Assembly: GCF_900116445.1 (NCBI RefSeq)
Contig: NZ_FPBH01000014.1
Coordinates: 152,059 to 216,058, forward strand
Length of the DNA stretch: 64,000 nt
DNA from: Paraburkholderia aspalathi
GTDB taxonomy: Bacteria; Pseudomonadota; Gammaproteobacteria; Burkholderiales; Burkholderiaceae
Direction: 5' to 3'
Shown here: in pieces, positions 17,661 through 25,987 of the stretch
Layout of the letters: each line of letters begins with the position of its first letter
Position numbering within the stretch: the stretch's first letter is position 1
The notes under the pieces: generated by a model
What the model was told of the DNA's origin: nothing
What the model saw: the letters and a program-made list of their open reading frames with translations, nothing else
Databases searched by the model: none
Made by a program: the position numbers and the translations under genes

Positions 17661-18539
17661 ATGAGACCGTATCTCCCGTTGAATGCGCTGCGCGCCTTCG
17701 AATCGTCCGCGCGACATCTGAGCTTCACGCGCGCCGCGCTCGAATTGAACGTCACCCAGGCGGCCGTGAGCCAGCAGGTCAGAACGCTGGAGGAGCGGCT
17801 GGGCACCGCGCTCTTCAAACGGCTGCCCCGTGGACTGGCCATGACCGACGAAGGCCTCGCGCTACGTCCTGTCCTCACGGACGCATTCGATCGCATCGAA
17901 GCCGTACTCAAACAGTTCGACGGCGGCCACTTTCACGAAGTGTTGACGGTCGGGGTGGTAGGCACTTTCGCGGTGGGCTGGCTGATGTCGCGGCTCAAGT
18001 CGTTTCGCGACGCGCATCCGTTTGTCGAGCTGCGGCTGCTGACGAACAACAATCTGGTCGATCTCGCCACCGAGGGCCTCGACTTCGCAATTCGCTTCGG
18101 CGACGGCACCTGGCCAGGCTCGCTCGCCACCCGGCTGCTCGACGCACCGCTCGCCATTCTGTGTGCGCCCGAGATCGCCGAGCGTCTGTCCGAGCCAACG
18201 GATCTCGCCAACGAAACGTTGCTGCGTTCCTATCGCGTCGACGACTGGATGAGCTGGTTCACGGCCGCCGGCATCTCGCCGCGGCCGATTCGCGGCCCGG
18301 TGTTCGATTCATCGCGACTGATGGTGGAAGCGGCCATGCAGGGTGCGGGTATCGCGCTGGCGCCGGCGCTGATGTTCGATCACGAGATCAACACGGGCCG
18401 GCTGGTGCGGCCGTTCGAAGTGGAAGTTCACGCCGGCAGCTACTGGCTGACGTGGTTGAAGGGCAAGCCGATGACGTCGGCGATGCTGCTGTTCAGTCAG
18501 TGGATCGTCAAGGAAGCGGCCGCGCACACACAAAGCTAG
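17661..18539 (+). CDS. LysR-family regulator, AmpR/PenR type
   Basis: 292 residues. It opens MRPYLPLNALRAFESSARHL, the typical start of the GcvA/AmpR branch, with helix-turn-helix LSFTRAALELNVTQAAVSQQVRTLEERLG. The effector domain shows LLTNNNLVDLATEGLDFAIRFGDGTWPG. Divergent placement beside the class A beta-lactamase makes it the probable activator of that gene. The 99-bp gap contains an ATAAG...CTTAT dyad (about 17618-17650) that could be its binding site, although I cannot fix the exact T-N11-A element. Confidence 0.88.
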   Translation: MRPYLPLNALRAFESSARHLSFTRAALELNVTQAAVSQQVRTLEERLGTALFKRLPRGLAMTDEGLALRPVLTDAFDRIEAVLKQFDGGHFHEVLTVGVVGTFAVGWLMSRLKSFRDAHPFVELRLLTNNNLVDLATEGLDFAIRFGDGTWPGSLATRLLDAPLAILCAPEIAERLSEPTDLANETLLRSYRVDDWMSWFTAAGISPRPIRGPVFDSSRLMVEAAMQGAGIALAPALMFDHEINTGRLVRPFEVEVHAGSYWLTWLKGKPMTSAMLLFSQWIVKEAAAHTQS

Positions 18540-18790
18540 CAAACCGCCGCGCGTCGATGGCCGTTCATGGCGGGCCGCTCGGCTTGCGGCGGGAACACGT
18601 TCCACGAGCCGTCGTCATGACGGAAGAAGAAGATCGACAACAACCCGCTCGGCCGCAGAGCTTCCACACAAACGTAACGCTGATGCTGCGACGCGCGGTG
18701 GCAAAACTGGACGACACGTGCGGGCATCGAGGGGGTCGGTGCAAGCCATTTATCGACGGCCCAGTGCAAGGTCTTTTCTGCGGCAACCAT
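18536..18790 (-). CDS. Small conserved hypothetical protein (84 aa)
   Basis: Starts at an ATG preceded by GAGGAGAGC, giving MVAAEKTLHWAVDKWLAP and a short, soluble protein rich in His, Arg and aromatic residues (RVVQFCHRASQHQRYVCVEALR; FFFRHDDGSWNVFPP). No known motif. It overlaps the end of the LysR gene by 4 bp on the opposite strand. The good ribosome site and compact codon use argue that it is real. It might be linked to the LRAT-like gene just upstream on the same strand (55 bp). Confidence 0.55.
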   Translation of the reverse strand: MVAAEKTLHWAVDKWLAPTPSMPARVVQFCHRASQHQRYVCVEALRPSGLLSIFFFRHDDGSWNVFPPQAERPAMNGHRRAAVC

Positions 18791-18845
18791 GATGCTCTCC
18801 TCGATCCTTGAATCCCTGAATTGCTGATAACTCGTTACTGCCCGC

Positions 18846-19349
18846 TCACGCGAGTTGGGCGGCAACCTGACCATTCTTCGCGGTGCGTTCGACAAACGCC
18901 TTCACCAGACACACCAGCGTGAGAACGCCGGCACGGGGATGCGTCAGGCAGCAATGCACCTGTTCGCTGCGGCTTTCGCCAAGCAGGCACCACGCACAGA
19001 AGTGCTCGCAGTTATTCGTCAGCAGGCGGTAATGGTTTTCGCCAAGGCGGGAGCGCGCACGGCGCACGGCTTCATCTCCGACGTAGCGGGCGCTCGGGGT
19101 TGGGCGGATCGTCAAGGGATGACCGGCGGCGAAGTTGGTTAATTCCACTTCTTCCACCGGACCGCGATGTGCCGAGCTCGCAAAACCGGCGTAATGAACC
19201 ACCCGGCCATTGCCGACATAAATGCCGTGGTGTTCGTAGCCGCGCCGTTGCGTAACGAGATGCGCGCCGATCGGCAGGTCGATGGTCGACGTTTCATTGC
19301 AGCGTTCGTCTTGATCTTCGCTGCTCGTCGGGAGGTGGTTCGTGTTCAT
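18846..19349 (-). CDS. LRAT-like (permuted NlpC/P60 fold) hydrolase/acyltransferase
   Basis: 167-residue cysteine hydrolase of the lecithin:retinol-acyltransferase group. It has the strand pair IGAHLVTQRRGYEHHGIYVGNGRVVHYAG (His at 30, 40 and 41) and the nucleophile Cys114 in LLTNNCEHFCAWC, the circularly permuted order of the LRAT family. A hydrophobic C-terminal stretch (about 138-152) could anchor it to membrane, as in H-REV107 proteins. The ATG at 19349 fits the domain; an in-frame upstream ATG at 19490 would run through the sigma-54 promoter and is rejected. That promoter (19392-19407) links it to the double-glycine peptide system. Possible roles are lipid deacylation, peptide acylation or lysis; none is shown. 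Confidence 0.8.
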   Translation of the reverse strand: MNTNHLPTSSEDQDERCNETSTIDLPIGAHLVTQRRGYEHHGIYVGNGRVVHYAGFASSAHRGPVEEVELTNFAAGHPLTIRPTPSARYVGDEAVRRARSRLGENHYRLLTNNCEHFCAWCLLGESRSEQVHCCLTHPRAGVLTLVCLVKAFVERTAKNGQVAAQLA

Positions 19350-19391
19350 GGCTGGTCTCGCTTCAATATCCAACACTGTTGCGAGATCTTT

Positions 19392-19407
19392 TGCATCATC
19401 CGGGCCA
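19392..19407 (-). promoter_or_regulatory. Sigma-54 promoter of the LRAT-like gene
   Basis: Minus-strand TGGCCCGGATGATGCA has GG-N10-GC spacing and matches TGGCAC-N5-TTGCA at most positions. It ends about 43 bp before the LRAT start codon. It is divergent from the peptide promoter at 19731-19746. Confidence 0.68.
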
Positions 19408-19483
19408 TGTGGCGAAAAGCCTTTATTTAAAGGGCTGGCAGGAATTGGGAGGCATTTTGAGTGCCGTATGTGTGCGCCGGGAG

Positions 19484-19622
19484 CCGACACAAATCGAGCC
19501 GATCTGTTGGCAGACGTCGATCATTTGGCGTGTTGTTTGAGCCTTAGCGAGCAGGTTCGCCAAGGGCCGGGAGTCCGGCCAATGTGTTGGGTCCTGCACC
19601 GGTGTGAGCGCCCGGATGTTGG
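19484..19622. promoter_or_regulatory. Cluster of TGTTGG half-sites (candidate activator region)
   Basis: Between the two divergent sigma-54 promoters lie TGTTGG at 19505-19510, 19585-19590 and 19617-19622, plus CCGACA at 19484-19489. These resemble halves of the CCAACA-N13-TGTTGG dyad in front of two other peptide genes, but here no exact dyad with 13-bp spacing exists. Role inferred, weakly supported. Confidence 0.4.
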
Positions 19623-19730
19623 CTGCATCCCGACCTCTGCGGCGCCGCACGAACAAGCGCTGCCAGTCAGACGCGCGGGATCGCCCACCAATCAACGCGT
19701 TACGAGAAAGCGCCCGCTCGAGCCGCAAAT

Positions 19731-19746
19731 TGGCATGGCACTTGCA
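19731..19746 (+). promoter_or_regulatory. Sigma-54 promoter of peptide gene 1
   Basis: TGGCATGGCACTTGCA has exact GG-N10-GC spacing and a consensus TTGCA -12 box. It lies 61 bp upstream of the peptide ATG, leaving a leader RNA of about 50 nt. It probably drives peptide 1 and the PP2C gene. Confidence 0.85.
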
Positions 19747-19807
19747 CCATCACGTTCAATTCCTTTTCAACCGCGCGCCCGACGCACGCGGCCAACCGGA
19801 GAACGAT

Positions 19808-20095
19808 ATGGCTTCCATCACAGTAAACGACCTCTCGCTGAACCTGGCGCTCGACCGTAAAGCAATGGCCGCGATCCGCGGCGGCGGCGGTGCGCCGTGG
19901 GTGTACGGCTGGATTCAGCCCTATGTGCGGGAAACGCCGAGCATCGGTCCGGTAGTGAACCTGTACGACATCTCGAACAACTTCTATGCTAACCAGATGA
20001 TCAACACGTTCCAGTCGGTTGACGTACGCAACACCGGTGCGAATTCGAACATCAACGTCTCCCCCGACGCGCGCAGTAGAAACGATATGGTGTAG
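19808..20095 (+). CDS. Double-glycine leader peptide 1 (95 aa)
   Basis: Small secreted-peptide precursor. Leader: MASITVNDLSLNLALDRKAM then AAIRGG; C39 peptidase cleavage is expected after GG at 25-26. The mature part begins GGAPWVYGWIQPYV and is rich in Asn, Ser and Val, with ANQMINTFQSVDVRN in the middle, a segment that aligns with ATQLISNEMNIQN of peptides 2 and 3. GGAGA precedes the ATG. It is expressed from a sigma-54 promoter and followed after 5 bp by a PP2C phosphatase gene. It has no Cys and no modification enzyme beside it, so an unmodified peptide is likely. The precursor role is inferred from the leader; its activity is unknown. Confidence 0.85.
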   Translation: MASITVNDLSLNLALDRKAMAAIRGGGGAPWVYGWIQPYVRETPSIGPVVNLYDISNNFYANQMINTFQSVDVRNTGANSNINVSPDARSRNDMV

Positions 20096-20100
20096 CTCTT

Positions 20101-20871
20101 GTGACCTGTCCGAGCCAATTTCGATGGACGTCGTCCGCGCGGTCCGACGCGGGACGCGTCCGTGAAATCAACGAAGATGCCTGCCTCGCCCAGTCCGAAC
20201 CCGGACGCTGGGCGGTCGCCGATGGCATGGGCGGGCACGCGGTCGGCGATCTGGCGAGCCGGCTGGTGATCGATGCGCTGAGCCACCTCGCGCCGCCGCT
20301 CGCCATGAAAACCTGTATCGCCGATGCGCGAGCACGGCTGCAAAAGGCCAACCGCCAACTGCGGGACGAGGCCGCGCGCCGCCAGGTGCAGCGGATCGGC
20401 AGCACCGTCATCGTGCTGCTCGCGTGCGACCGCTTCTGCGGCTACCTATGGGCCGGCGACAGTCGTCTCTATCTGTATCGCGAAGGACAATTGCGGCAAC
20501 TCACGCGCGATCATAGTCAGGTGGAAGAACTCAAGTCGCTCGGCGTGATTACCGACGAAGAGGCGCGGCATCATCCCGCGCAGCACATGATCACGCGCGC
20601 GGTGGGCGCAACGGACGTGCTCGAACTCGACGATGATGCGATCGAAGTCGCGGACGGTGACGTCTTTCTGCTTTGTAGCGACGGCTTGAGCAACGAAATC
20701 AGCGACGAAGAAATACTGGGCGTGCTGACCACGGTGACGTGCGAGCGCGCGTCTGATGAACTGGTCGACCTGGCCATTGCGCGCGGCGGACGCGATAATG
20801 TCACCGCCGTTGTCGTGCATGCTGAAGATCCGTATGCGTCCGACAAAACCTTGCTGAACCCGGCACCTTGA
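20101..20871 (+). CDS. PP2C-family Ser/Thr protein phosphatase
   Basis: 256-residue soluble PPM phosphatase. Metal-binding motifs are complete: RSDAGRVREINEDA (Asp26), WAVADGMGGHAVGD (Asp41, Gly42), LLCSDGLSNEI (Asp194) and GGRDNVTAVVV (Asp232). It starts at a GTG only 5 bp after peptide gene 1, with no separate promoter visible, so it is in the sigma-54-controlled unit. The obvious partner is the Ser/Thr kinase at 39772-41979, and phosphothreonine readers exist in the FHA protein at 31215-33821. By analogy with PppA of type VI secretion it would reset the kinase signal; that is inference. Confidence 0.9.
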   Translation: MTCPSQFRWTSSARSDAGRVREINEDACLAQSEPGRWAVADGMGGHAVGDLASRLVIDALSHLAPPLAMKTCIADARARLQKANRQLRDEAARRQVQRIGSTVIVLLACDRFCGYLWAGDSRLYLYREGQLRQLTRDHSQVEELKSLGVITDEEARHHPAQHMITRAVGATDVLELDDDAIEVADGDVFLLCSDGLSNEISDEEILGVLTTVTCERASDELVDLAIARGGRDNVTAVVVHAEDPYASDKTLLNPAP

Positions 20872-20990
20872 AAACACAGCTTTGATTGCCGGTGTGTCCA
20901 CCGGATGGCCTGGTCCAATCGCTGATTCTTGGCTCTATCGACCAGGCCGTGCGCCAGGTATCGTGAGCGTCGTTCCCTATGGAGACGCCC

Positions 20991-21458
20991 ATGCCTGCCC
21001 CGCTTCGCTTCGTTCACCTCGACACGCCCGAATCGCTACTGCCCGCATTCGACGTTATGCGTCAGTTGCGCCCGCATCTGACGGACGCGCACTCGTTCGC
21101 CGCGCAGGTGGCAAAACAGCATGCTGAAGGCTATCGCCTGCTCGCTGCGTCAGACGCGGGCAGCGTCGTCGGCCTCGCCGGTTATCGCACGCTGACCAAT
21201 CTGCTGTATGGCCGCTTCGTCTATGTCGACGATCTGGTTGTAGATGACAGGTTGCAGCGTGGCGGCATCGGCGCGCAGCTGCTCGACGCGGTACGGCAGA
21301 TTGCGCGCGAAGCGGGCTGCGTGCACTTCGTACTCGATACGGGCCTGCACATGCCGCTTGCGCAGCGCTTCTATTTCCGCAATGGGTTGCTCGCTCGCGG
21401 CATGCACTTCGTCGAACCCCTCGCTCCTCTTGCCCATTCCGCGACGGTTACGTCATGA
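20991..21458 (+). CDS. GNAT-family N-acetyltransferase
   Basis: 155-residue GNAT fold protein. The acetyl-CoA-binding region is VDDLVVDDRLQRGGIGAQLLDAV (Q/R-x-x-G-x-G/A as RGGIGA), followed by CVHFVLDTGLHMPLAQRFYFRNGL. GGAGA at 20981-20985 sets the ATG at 20991; an ATG 12 bp upstream overlaps that site. It overlaps the next gene by 4 bp (ATGA), a translational coupling. Substrate unknown. Confidence 0.85.
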   Translation: MPAPLRFVHLDTPESLLPAFDVMRQLRPHLTDAHSFAAQVAKQHAEGYRLLAASDAGSVVGLAGYRTLTNLLYGRFVYVDDLVVDDRLQRGGIGAQLLDAVRQIAREAGCVHFVLDTGLHMPLAQRFYFRNGLLARGMHFVEPLAPLAHSATVTS

Positions 21459-22129
21459 AAATTCTACTGATCAACGCCAGCCCACACGGCGAGGAAAGCC
21501 ACGGCTACCGTTTTGCCGACGAGATCGTCGGCGTACTGCACGAGCACACCGCACCCGCTGCAGCGGACATCGAAGTTATCGAACGCGATCTGGCAGCTGC
21601 GCCACTGCCGCCCGTCGCCCGCGACTATGCGCGCGCCGTCACATCGCGCACGCCGGATAGGGCTCTGTTCGATGTCTCCGAACAACTGATCGATGAAATC
21701 GAAACGACGGATGCGCTCATTATCAACACGCCGATGCACAACTTCACGGTGCCGGCAGCGCTCAAGCTGTGGATCGATTACACGTTGCGCATTCATCGGA
21801 CGTTTGCCTCGACACCGGAAGGCAAGGTTGGGCTGATGCGCGACCGGCCGACCATCGTGATCGTCGGTTCCGGCGGTGTCCATAGCGGCGAACGCGCGCG
21901 GCAGCCGGACTTTCTGACGCCGTATCTGCGCTATGCACTCGGAACGATCGGCATCCACAGCGTGCAATTTCTTCTCCTGCAGGGGCTTGTGATGGGCGAA
22001 GCGGCCGTAGCCGAGGCACTCGATGCGGCACGTGCCCAACTTACCGGCGATGCGGTGTTCGCCTCGCTTGCCGCGCAGGCAACCCGCAGCGCGAGCATGG
22101 CGGCGGGTGCGGCCCAGCAGAGCGCATAA
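21455..22129 (+). CDS. FMN-dependent NAD(P)H oxidoreductase (azoreductase/quinone reductase type)
   Basis: 224-residue flavodoxin-like protein: the FMN phosphate loop is INASPHGEESHGYRFADE near 6-23, and the central TPMHNFTVPAALKLWIDYTLR at ~92-112 is the hallmark of the AzoR/NQO family. It overlaps the acetyltransferase gene by 4 bp. It probably reduces quinones or azo compounds by two electrons. It converges with the MocR gene 6 bp away. Confidence 0.88.
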   Translation: MKILLINASPHGEESHGYRFADEIVGVLHEHTAPAAADIEVIERDLAAAPLPPVARDYARAVTSRTPDRALFDVSEQLIDEIETTDALIINTPMHNFTVPAALKLWIDYTLRIHRTFASTPEGKVGLMRDRPTIVIVGSGGVHSGERARQPDFLTPYLRYALGTIGIHSVQFLLLQGLVMGEAAVAEALDAARAQLTGDAVFASLAAQATRSASMAAGAAQQSA

Positions 22130-22135
22130 AGCGCG

Positions 22136-23701
22136 TCAACCGTCCAGACACGCGCGCAACGTTCGCGCGAGACGGCCTGCCTCACGCGCATCGGCGACGT
22201 TCGCGAAGCCCATCACCAGGCCGCGCGGCGTGCGCCGCGCGCGGCCATTCGCGTACCAGATCGAAAGCGCCAGCACCCCGAGCCCCGCCTCGCGGGCGCG
22301 CGCGGCGACGGCGACGTCGTCGACCGGGCCATCGGGGCCTTCGGCGAACCGCACCGCGAACTGAATTCCACCTGGCGGCAAATCGACAATCAGCCGGTCG
22401 CCAAACGCCTGCTCCAGCGCGTTCACAATCAGCACGCGCCGCTCGCCGTACAACGCACGCATGCGCTTCAGATGCCGCGCAAAATGCCCCTGCCCAATGA
22501 AATCCGCCACGGCCGCCTGCAAAAGCGTCGGCGATCCGGCATTCATGCTGTGCGCTACCCGTTCGACACGCTCGACTGCCCGCTCCGGCATCACCGCATA
22601 CGCGAGCCGCAACCCGGGAAACATCACCTTGCTAAACGTGCCGGAATAGATCACGCGATCGCGCCGGTCGAGGCTCTTTAAAGCAGGCAATGGCCGGCCC
22701 AGATAACGGAACTCGCTGTCGTAGTCGTCCTCGATGATCCAGCGGGACGCTTTCTCTGCCGAGTCCAGCAGCGCCATGCGTCGTGCGAGCGATAGCGTTT
22801 GCCCGAGCGGACTCTGATGCGAGGGCGTGACCACGGCGAAGCGCGCCTCTGCATCCAGCACCGTGCCGCGTTCAACGTCGATTCCTTCACTATCCACGGG
22901 CACAGGCACGAGCTGCACGCCGGTCTCTGCCAGATAACCTCGCGCGAGCAGATAGCCGGGATCCTCGAACCACATGCGATCGTTCGGGCGGGCGAGACTG
23001 CGCAACACGAGTTCGAGCGTCGCACGGTAGCCGCCGGTCACGAAGACCTGTTCCGGCAGGCAGGTCACACCACGCGAGAGCCCGAGGTACGTGGCGATAT
23101 GTTCGCGCAACGGCCGGTACCCGGACGGATCCGGGTACGCGAGCATCGCGCGGTCGCCGCTGCGCGCGCGGCGCGATACGAGCCGGTTCCATAGCTTGTT
23201 CGGAAATGCGTCGAGCGCGGGCAGCCCTGGTTGCAACGGCCGCGGCGCGCCGCTCATGGCGACGGCGAGGGCCTGCTGACGTGGCGCCGCTTGACCACTG
23301 CGCGACTCGCCCGGCGTCTCCGGCGTGCCCGCTCCTCCATTACTCTGCTTGCCGCGCGCGTCCTGAACGCCTGGCGCACGCGACGAGCGCGTCACCGATG
23401 CCGGCAGCGACGACGATACGAACGTGCCCGCCGCGCCGCGCATCTGCAGATAGCCCTCGTCGACGAGAATCGTGTAGGCGAGCTCGACCGTGCCACGAGC
23501 CGTGCTTAACTGCGTGGCGAGGCCGCGCAGCGCAGGCACGCGATCGCCGGGACGCAGATGCCCCGCGGCGATCGCGGTCCTGAAGCGTTCGCAAATCTGC
23601 AGATAGATCGGCAACTGTTGCTGCCGATCGATTTCAATGCTTAATGCGGGCGTTGCTACGGTCATGACGGTCTCGCGGGCAAGGGGAGCGGCAACTGACA
23701 T
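22136..23701 (-). CDS. MocR/PdxR-type regulator (GntR domain fused to aminotransferase)
   Basis: 521 residues. The N-terminal GntR winged helix (LPIYLQICERFRTAIAAGHLRPGDRVPALRGLATQLSTARGTVELAYTILVDEGYL) is joined by a Pro/Gly-rich linker to a class I aminotransferase-like domain that keeps the PLP lysine motif (YSGTFSKVMFPGLRLAY). The start is uncertain: ATG at 23701 or at 23665. It is divergent from the NmrA-like gene with a 154-bp gap, so that gene is its most likely target. Effector probably PLP or an amino compound. Confidence 0.88.
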   Translation of the reverse strand: MSVAAPLARETVMTVATPALSIEIDRQQQLPIYLQICERFRTAIAAGHLRPGDRVPALRGLATQLSTARGTVELAYTILVDEGYLQMRGAAGTFVSSSLPASVTRSSRAPGVQDARGKQSNGGAGTPETPGESRSGQAAPRQQALAVAMSGAPRPLQPGLPALDAFPNKLWNRLVSRRARSGDRAMLAYPDPSGYRPLREHIATYLGLSRGVTCLPEQVFVTGGYRATLELVLRSLARPNDRMWFEDPGYLLARGYLAETGVQLVPVPVDSEGIDVERGTVLDAEARFAVVTPSHQSPLGQTLSLARRMALLDSAEKASRWIIEDDYDSEFRYLGRPLPALKSLDRRDRVIYSGTFSKVMFPGLRLAYAVMPERAVERVERVAHSMNAGSPTLLQAAVADFIGQGHFARHLKRMRALYGERRVLIVNALEQAFGDRLIVDLPPGGIQFAVRFAEGPDGPVDDVAVAARAREAGLGVLALSIWYANGRARRTPRGLVMGFANVADAREAGRLARTLRACLDG

Positions 23702-23855
23702 GGACTAGTCAAATCGACAATTCTTGTCACTTTTCGATAGAGCATGATTCTTCCACAATAGCCTCACGCGATGCGACTGCGGCGAACACTTTCACGCAAT
23801 ACAACGCCCGCCCGCCGCCACCCGCGTCCATTTACTCTCATCTGGAGAATCTGCC

Positions 23856-24608
23856 ATGAAAATCGTCGTAATCGGTGGTTCCGGCCTGATCGGATCGCGT
23901 CTCGTCACGCTGCTCAATAACGCGGGGCATGAAGCGCTTGCCGCGTCGCCGCGCACCGGCGTGAACGCCGTTACGGGTGAAGGCCTGAGCAACGCGCTCG
24001 TGGGCGCGGACGTCGTCGTGGATGTGACGAACGCGCCGTCCTGGGAGCCGCAGGCGGTGCTCGATTTTTTCCGCACCTCCGCACGTAACCTCGGCAAAGC
24101 CGAAGTGGCCGCAGGCGTGCGCCATCACGTCGCGCTATCAATCGTCGGCTGTGATCGCACACCGGAGAACGCGTATTTCGTTGCCAAGGTCGCGCAGGAA
24201 GAGGTGATCGAAGCGGCGGGCGTGCCGTACACGATCGTGCGCGCGACTCAGTTCATGGAGTTCATCGGCGGGATCGCGGATTACGGCACGGTCGACGGCG
24301 CGGTGCGCATCAGCGACGGCCTGTTTCAGCCGATCGCCGCCGACGATGTCGCGGCGAGCCTCGCGCAGGTCGCGCTCGCAGCCCCACTGAACGGCACGGT
24401 CGATATCGCCGGGCCAGACCGCGCGCCCTTCGCGGAGATCGTTAGCCGCTATCTGAAATCGGTAGGCGACGCACGCCCGGTGGTGACGGATCGCGATGCG
24501 CCGTACTACGGCGGCCGTGTCGAGGAACAATCGCTCGTGCCGCTCGGCGACGCGCGGATCGGGCGCATCGGTCTCGACCAGTGGCTGGCGGAGGCCAAAA
24601 AGGGTTGA
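23856..24608 (+). CDS. NmrA-like atypical short-chain dehydrogenase
   Basis: 250-residue Rossmann protein, beginning MKIVVIGGSGLIGSRLVTLL with the GxxGxxG dinucleotide motif at once. Continues DVVVDVTNAPSWEPQAVLDFF and HHVALSIVGCDRTPENAYFVAKVAQEEVIEAAG, the NmrA/HSCARG-like pattern where the catalytic Tyr is replaced by other residues. May be a redox sensor or an NADPH-dependent reductase. It is divergent from the MocR gene and convergent with the sigma-54 activator gene. Confidence 0.85.
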   Translation: MKIVVIGGSGLIGSRLVTLLNNAGHEALAASPRTGVNAVTGEGLSNALVGADVVVDVTNAPSWEPQAVLDFFRTSARNLGKAEVAAGVRHHVALSIVGCDRTPENAYFVAKVAQEEVIEAAGVPYTIVRATQFMEFIGGIADYGTVDGAVRISDGLFQPIAADDVAASLAQVALAAPLNGTVDIAGPDRAPFAEIVSRYLKSVGDARPVVTDRDAPYYGGRVEEQSLVPLGDARIGRIGLDQWLAEAKKG

Positions 24609-24631
24609 TTGCAGTACGAACGCGGCAAGCC

Positions 24632-25987
24632 TCAACTATCGCTGTCTTCTTCGTCGTGCTCGTCAGCGCCGTTTCTGCCCGTCGACGGCGCATTGCGATT
24701 GCGAAAATCTTTCGAATGCAGGCCATGCTTCTTCAGGAGCATTTGCAGATGTGAGCGGTTCATATCGATGCGCCGCGCCAGTTCCGCAACGGTGCCGCTC
24801 ACTTCGCGCAGGCCGCGCTCAAGGAAGGCTTTTTCCGCGTCGTCGCTCGCGGCGCGCTTCGCGTCGCTCAGCGACATCAGATTCGCCACGCTGATTGGCT
24901 CCTGTCCCGTCGCAGTGGCTACATTCGACGCTGCCGCGGCTGATCCAGGCGCGGCCGGCCGCATATCCACGGGCAGATGATCGACATCCGCCATATCGCC
25001 GGCCAGGCACGACACGCGATACATCACGTTGCGCAGTTCACGAATATTGCCCGGGTACGCATAGTTCAGCAGAAAGTCCCGCAGACGCGGCGTCAATCTG
25101 ACAGGCCTGCGTTTTAGCGTTCCGGCGGCTTCATCCCCGAACCAGGCAATCAGCAGCGGTATCTCATCGCGTCGCTCGCGCAGCGGCGGCAACGTGACAT
25201 GAATCACGCTGAGACGGTAGAACAGGTCCTCGCGGAACTTACCCTCTTCGCTGAGTTGCCGCAGATTGCGATTAGTCGCCGCGACGATGCGCGTATCGAC
25301 AGCAATCGTTTCATCGGAGCCCACGCGCTGAATCTCGTGTGCTTCCAGCACGCGCAGCAGCTTCACCTGGCCGGCCAGCGGCAATTCACCGATTTCGTCG
25401 AGAAAGATCGTGCCGGTATGCGCGCTTTCGAATTTGCCCTTGCGGTCATTCGAAGCGCCCGTGAACGCGCCTTTGCGATGGCCGAACAATTCCGACTCCA
25501 GCAGATTGTCCGGAATCGCGCCGCAATTCACGGAGATAAAAGGTTTGTCCGAGCGCGAGCCATTCGCGTGAATCACCTTCGCCATCAGCTCCTTGCCGGT
25601 GCCGCTTTCGCCGTCGATCAACACCGGCAAATCTGTCGGCGCCGCCTTCTCGGCGATTTCAAGCGATTCGAGCAAACGCGGATTGTCACCGAACGTCCCT
25701 TCGAAAATGAAGCTGCGCTCGATCAACGCCTTTCTGCGCGCGCCACGAGATTGATCCGCGGACACAGCAGGCTCAGCGGCCGTTGCGGCCTGCACAAAAC
25801 GCTCCTTGTGCGAGAGCTGCATGACCTCGTCGCGCAACGAGGTGGCCTGCCGGAGCAGCTTGTCGATGTCGGCGCGCTCGAGCCGGGACGACCAACGCAG
25901 CGTCGAGCGCAGTATCTCGATGCGTTCTATCAAGCCCGCGTATGAAATCGCCGGGCTGATTTCCTCTACTTGGTCGAGTATCTTCAT
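24632..25987 (-). CDS. Sigma-54-dependent activator without receiver domain
   Basis: 451-residue enhancer-binding protein. The AAA+ domain has Walker A GESGTGKE at 126-133, the sigma-54-contacting GAFTGA at 173-178, Walker B TIFLDE at 193-198 and an arginine-finger region FREDLFYRLSV. A Fis-type helix-turn-helix lies at the C-terminus (VAELARRIDMNRSHLQMLLKKHG). The ~95-residue N-terminus is not a receiver, GAF or PAS domain that I can recognise, so control may come from protein contact or phosphorylation. Its ATG overlaps the ABC-transporter stop (TGATG), tying it to the export operon. The sigma-54 promoters at the peptide genes are the natural targets; binding to CCAACA-N13-TGTTGG is a prediction. 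Confidence 0.92.
   Translation of the reverse strand: MKILDQVEEISPAISYAGLIERIEILRSTLRWSSRLERADIDKLLRQATSLRDEVMQLSHKERFVQAATAAEPAVSADQSRGARRKALIERSFIFEGTFGDNPRLLESLEIAEKAAPTDLPVLIDGESGTGKELMAKVIHANGSRSDKPFISVNCGAIPDNLLESELFGHRKGAFTGASNDRKGKFESAHTGTIFLDEIGELPLAGQVKLLRVLEAHEIQRVGSDETIAVDTRIVAATNRNLRQLSEEGKFREDLFYRLSVIHVTLPPLRERRDEIPLLIAWFGDEAAGTLKRRPVRLTPRLRDFLLNYAYPGNIRELRNVMYRVSCLAGDMADVDHLPVDMRPAAPGSAAAASNVATATGQEPISVANLMSLSDAKRAASDDAEKAFLERGLREVSGTVAELARRIDMNRSHLQMLLKKHGLHSKDFRNRNAPSTGRNGADEHDEEDSDS

Noticed and set aside
19604..19807. N-terminal extension of peptide 1 upstream of its ATG
   Set aside because: The extension would run through the sigma-54 promoter and has no leader-like features; the ATG at 19808 has GGAGA before it.
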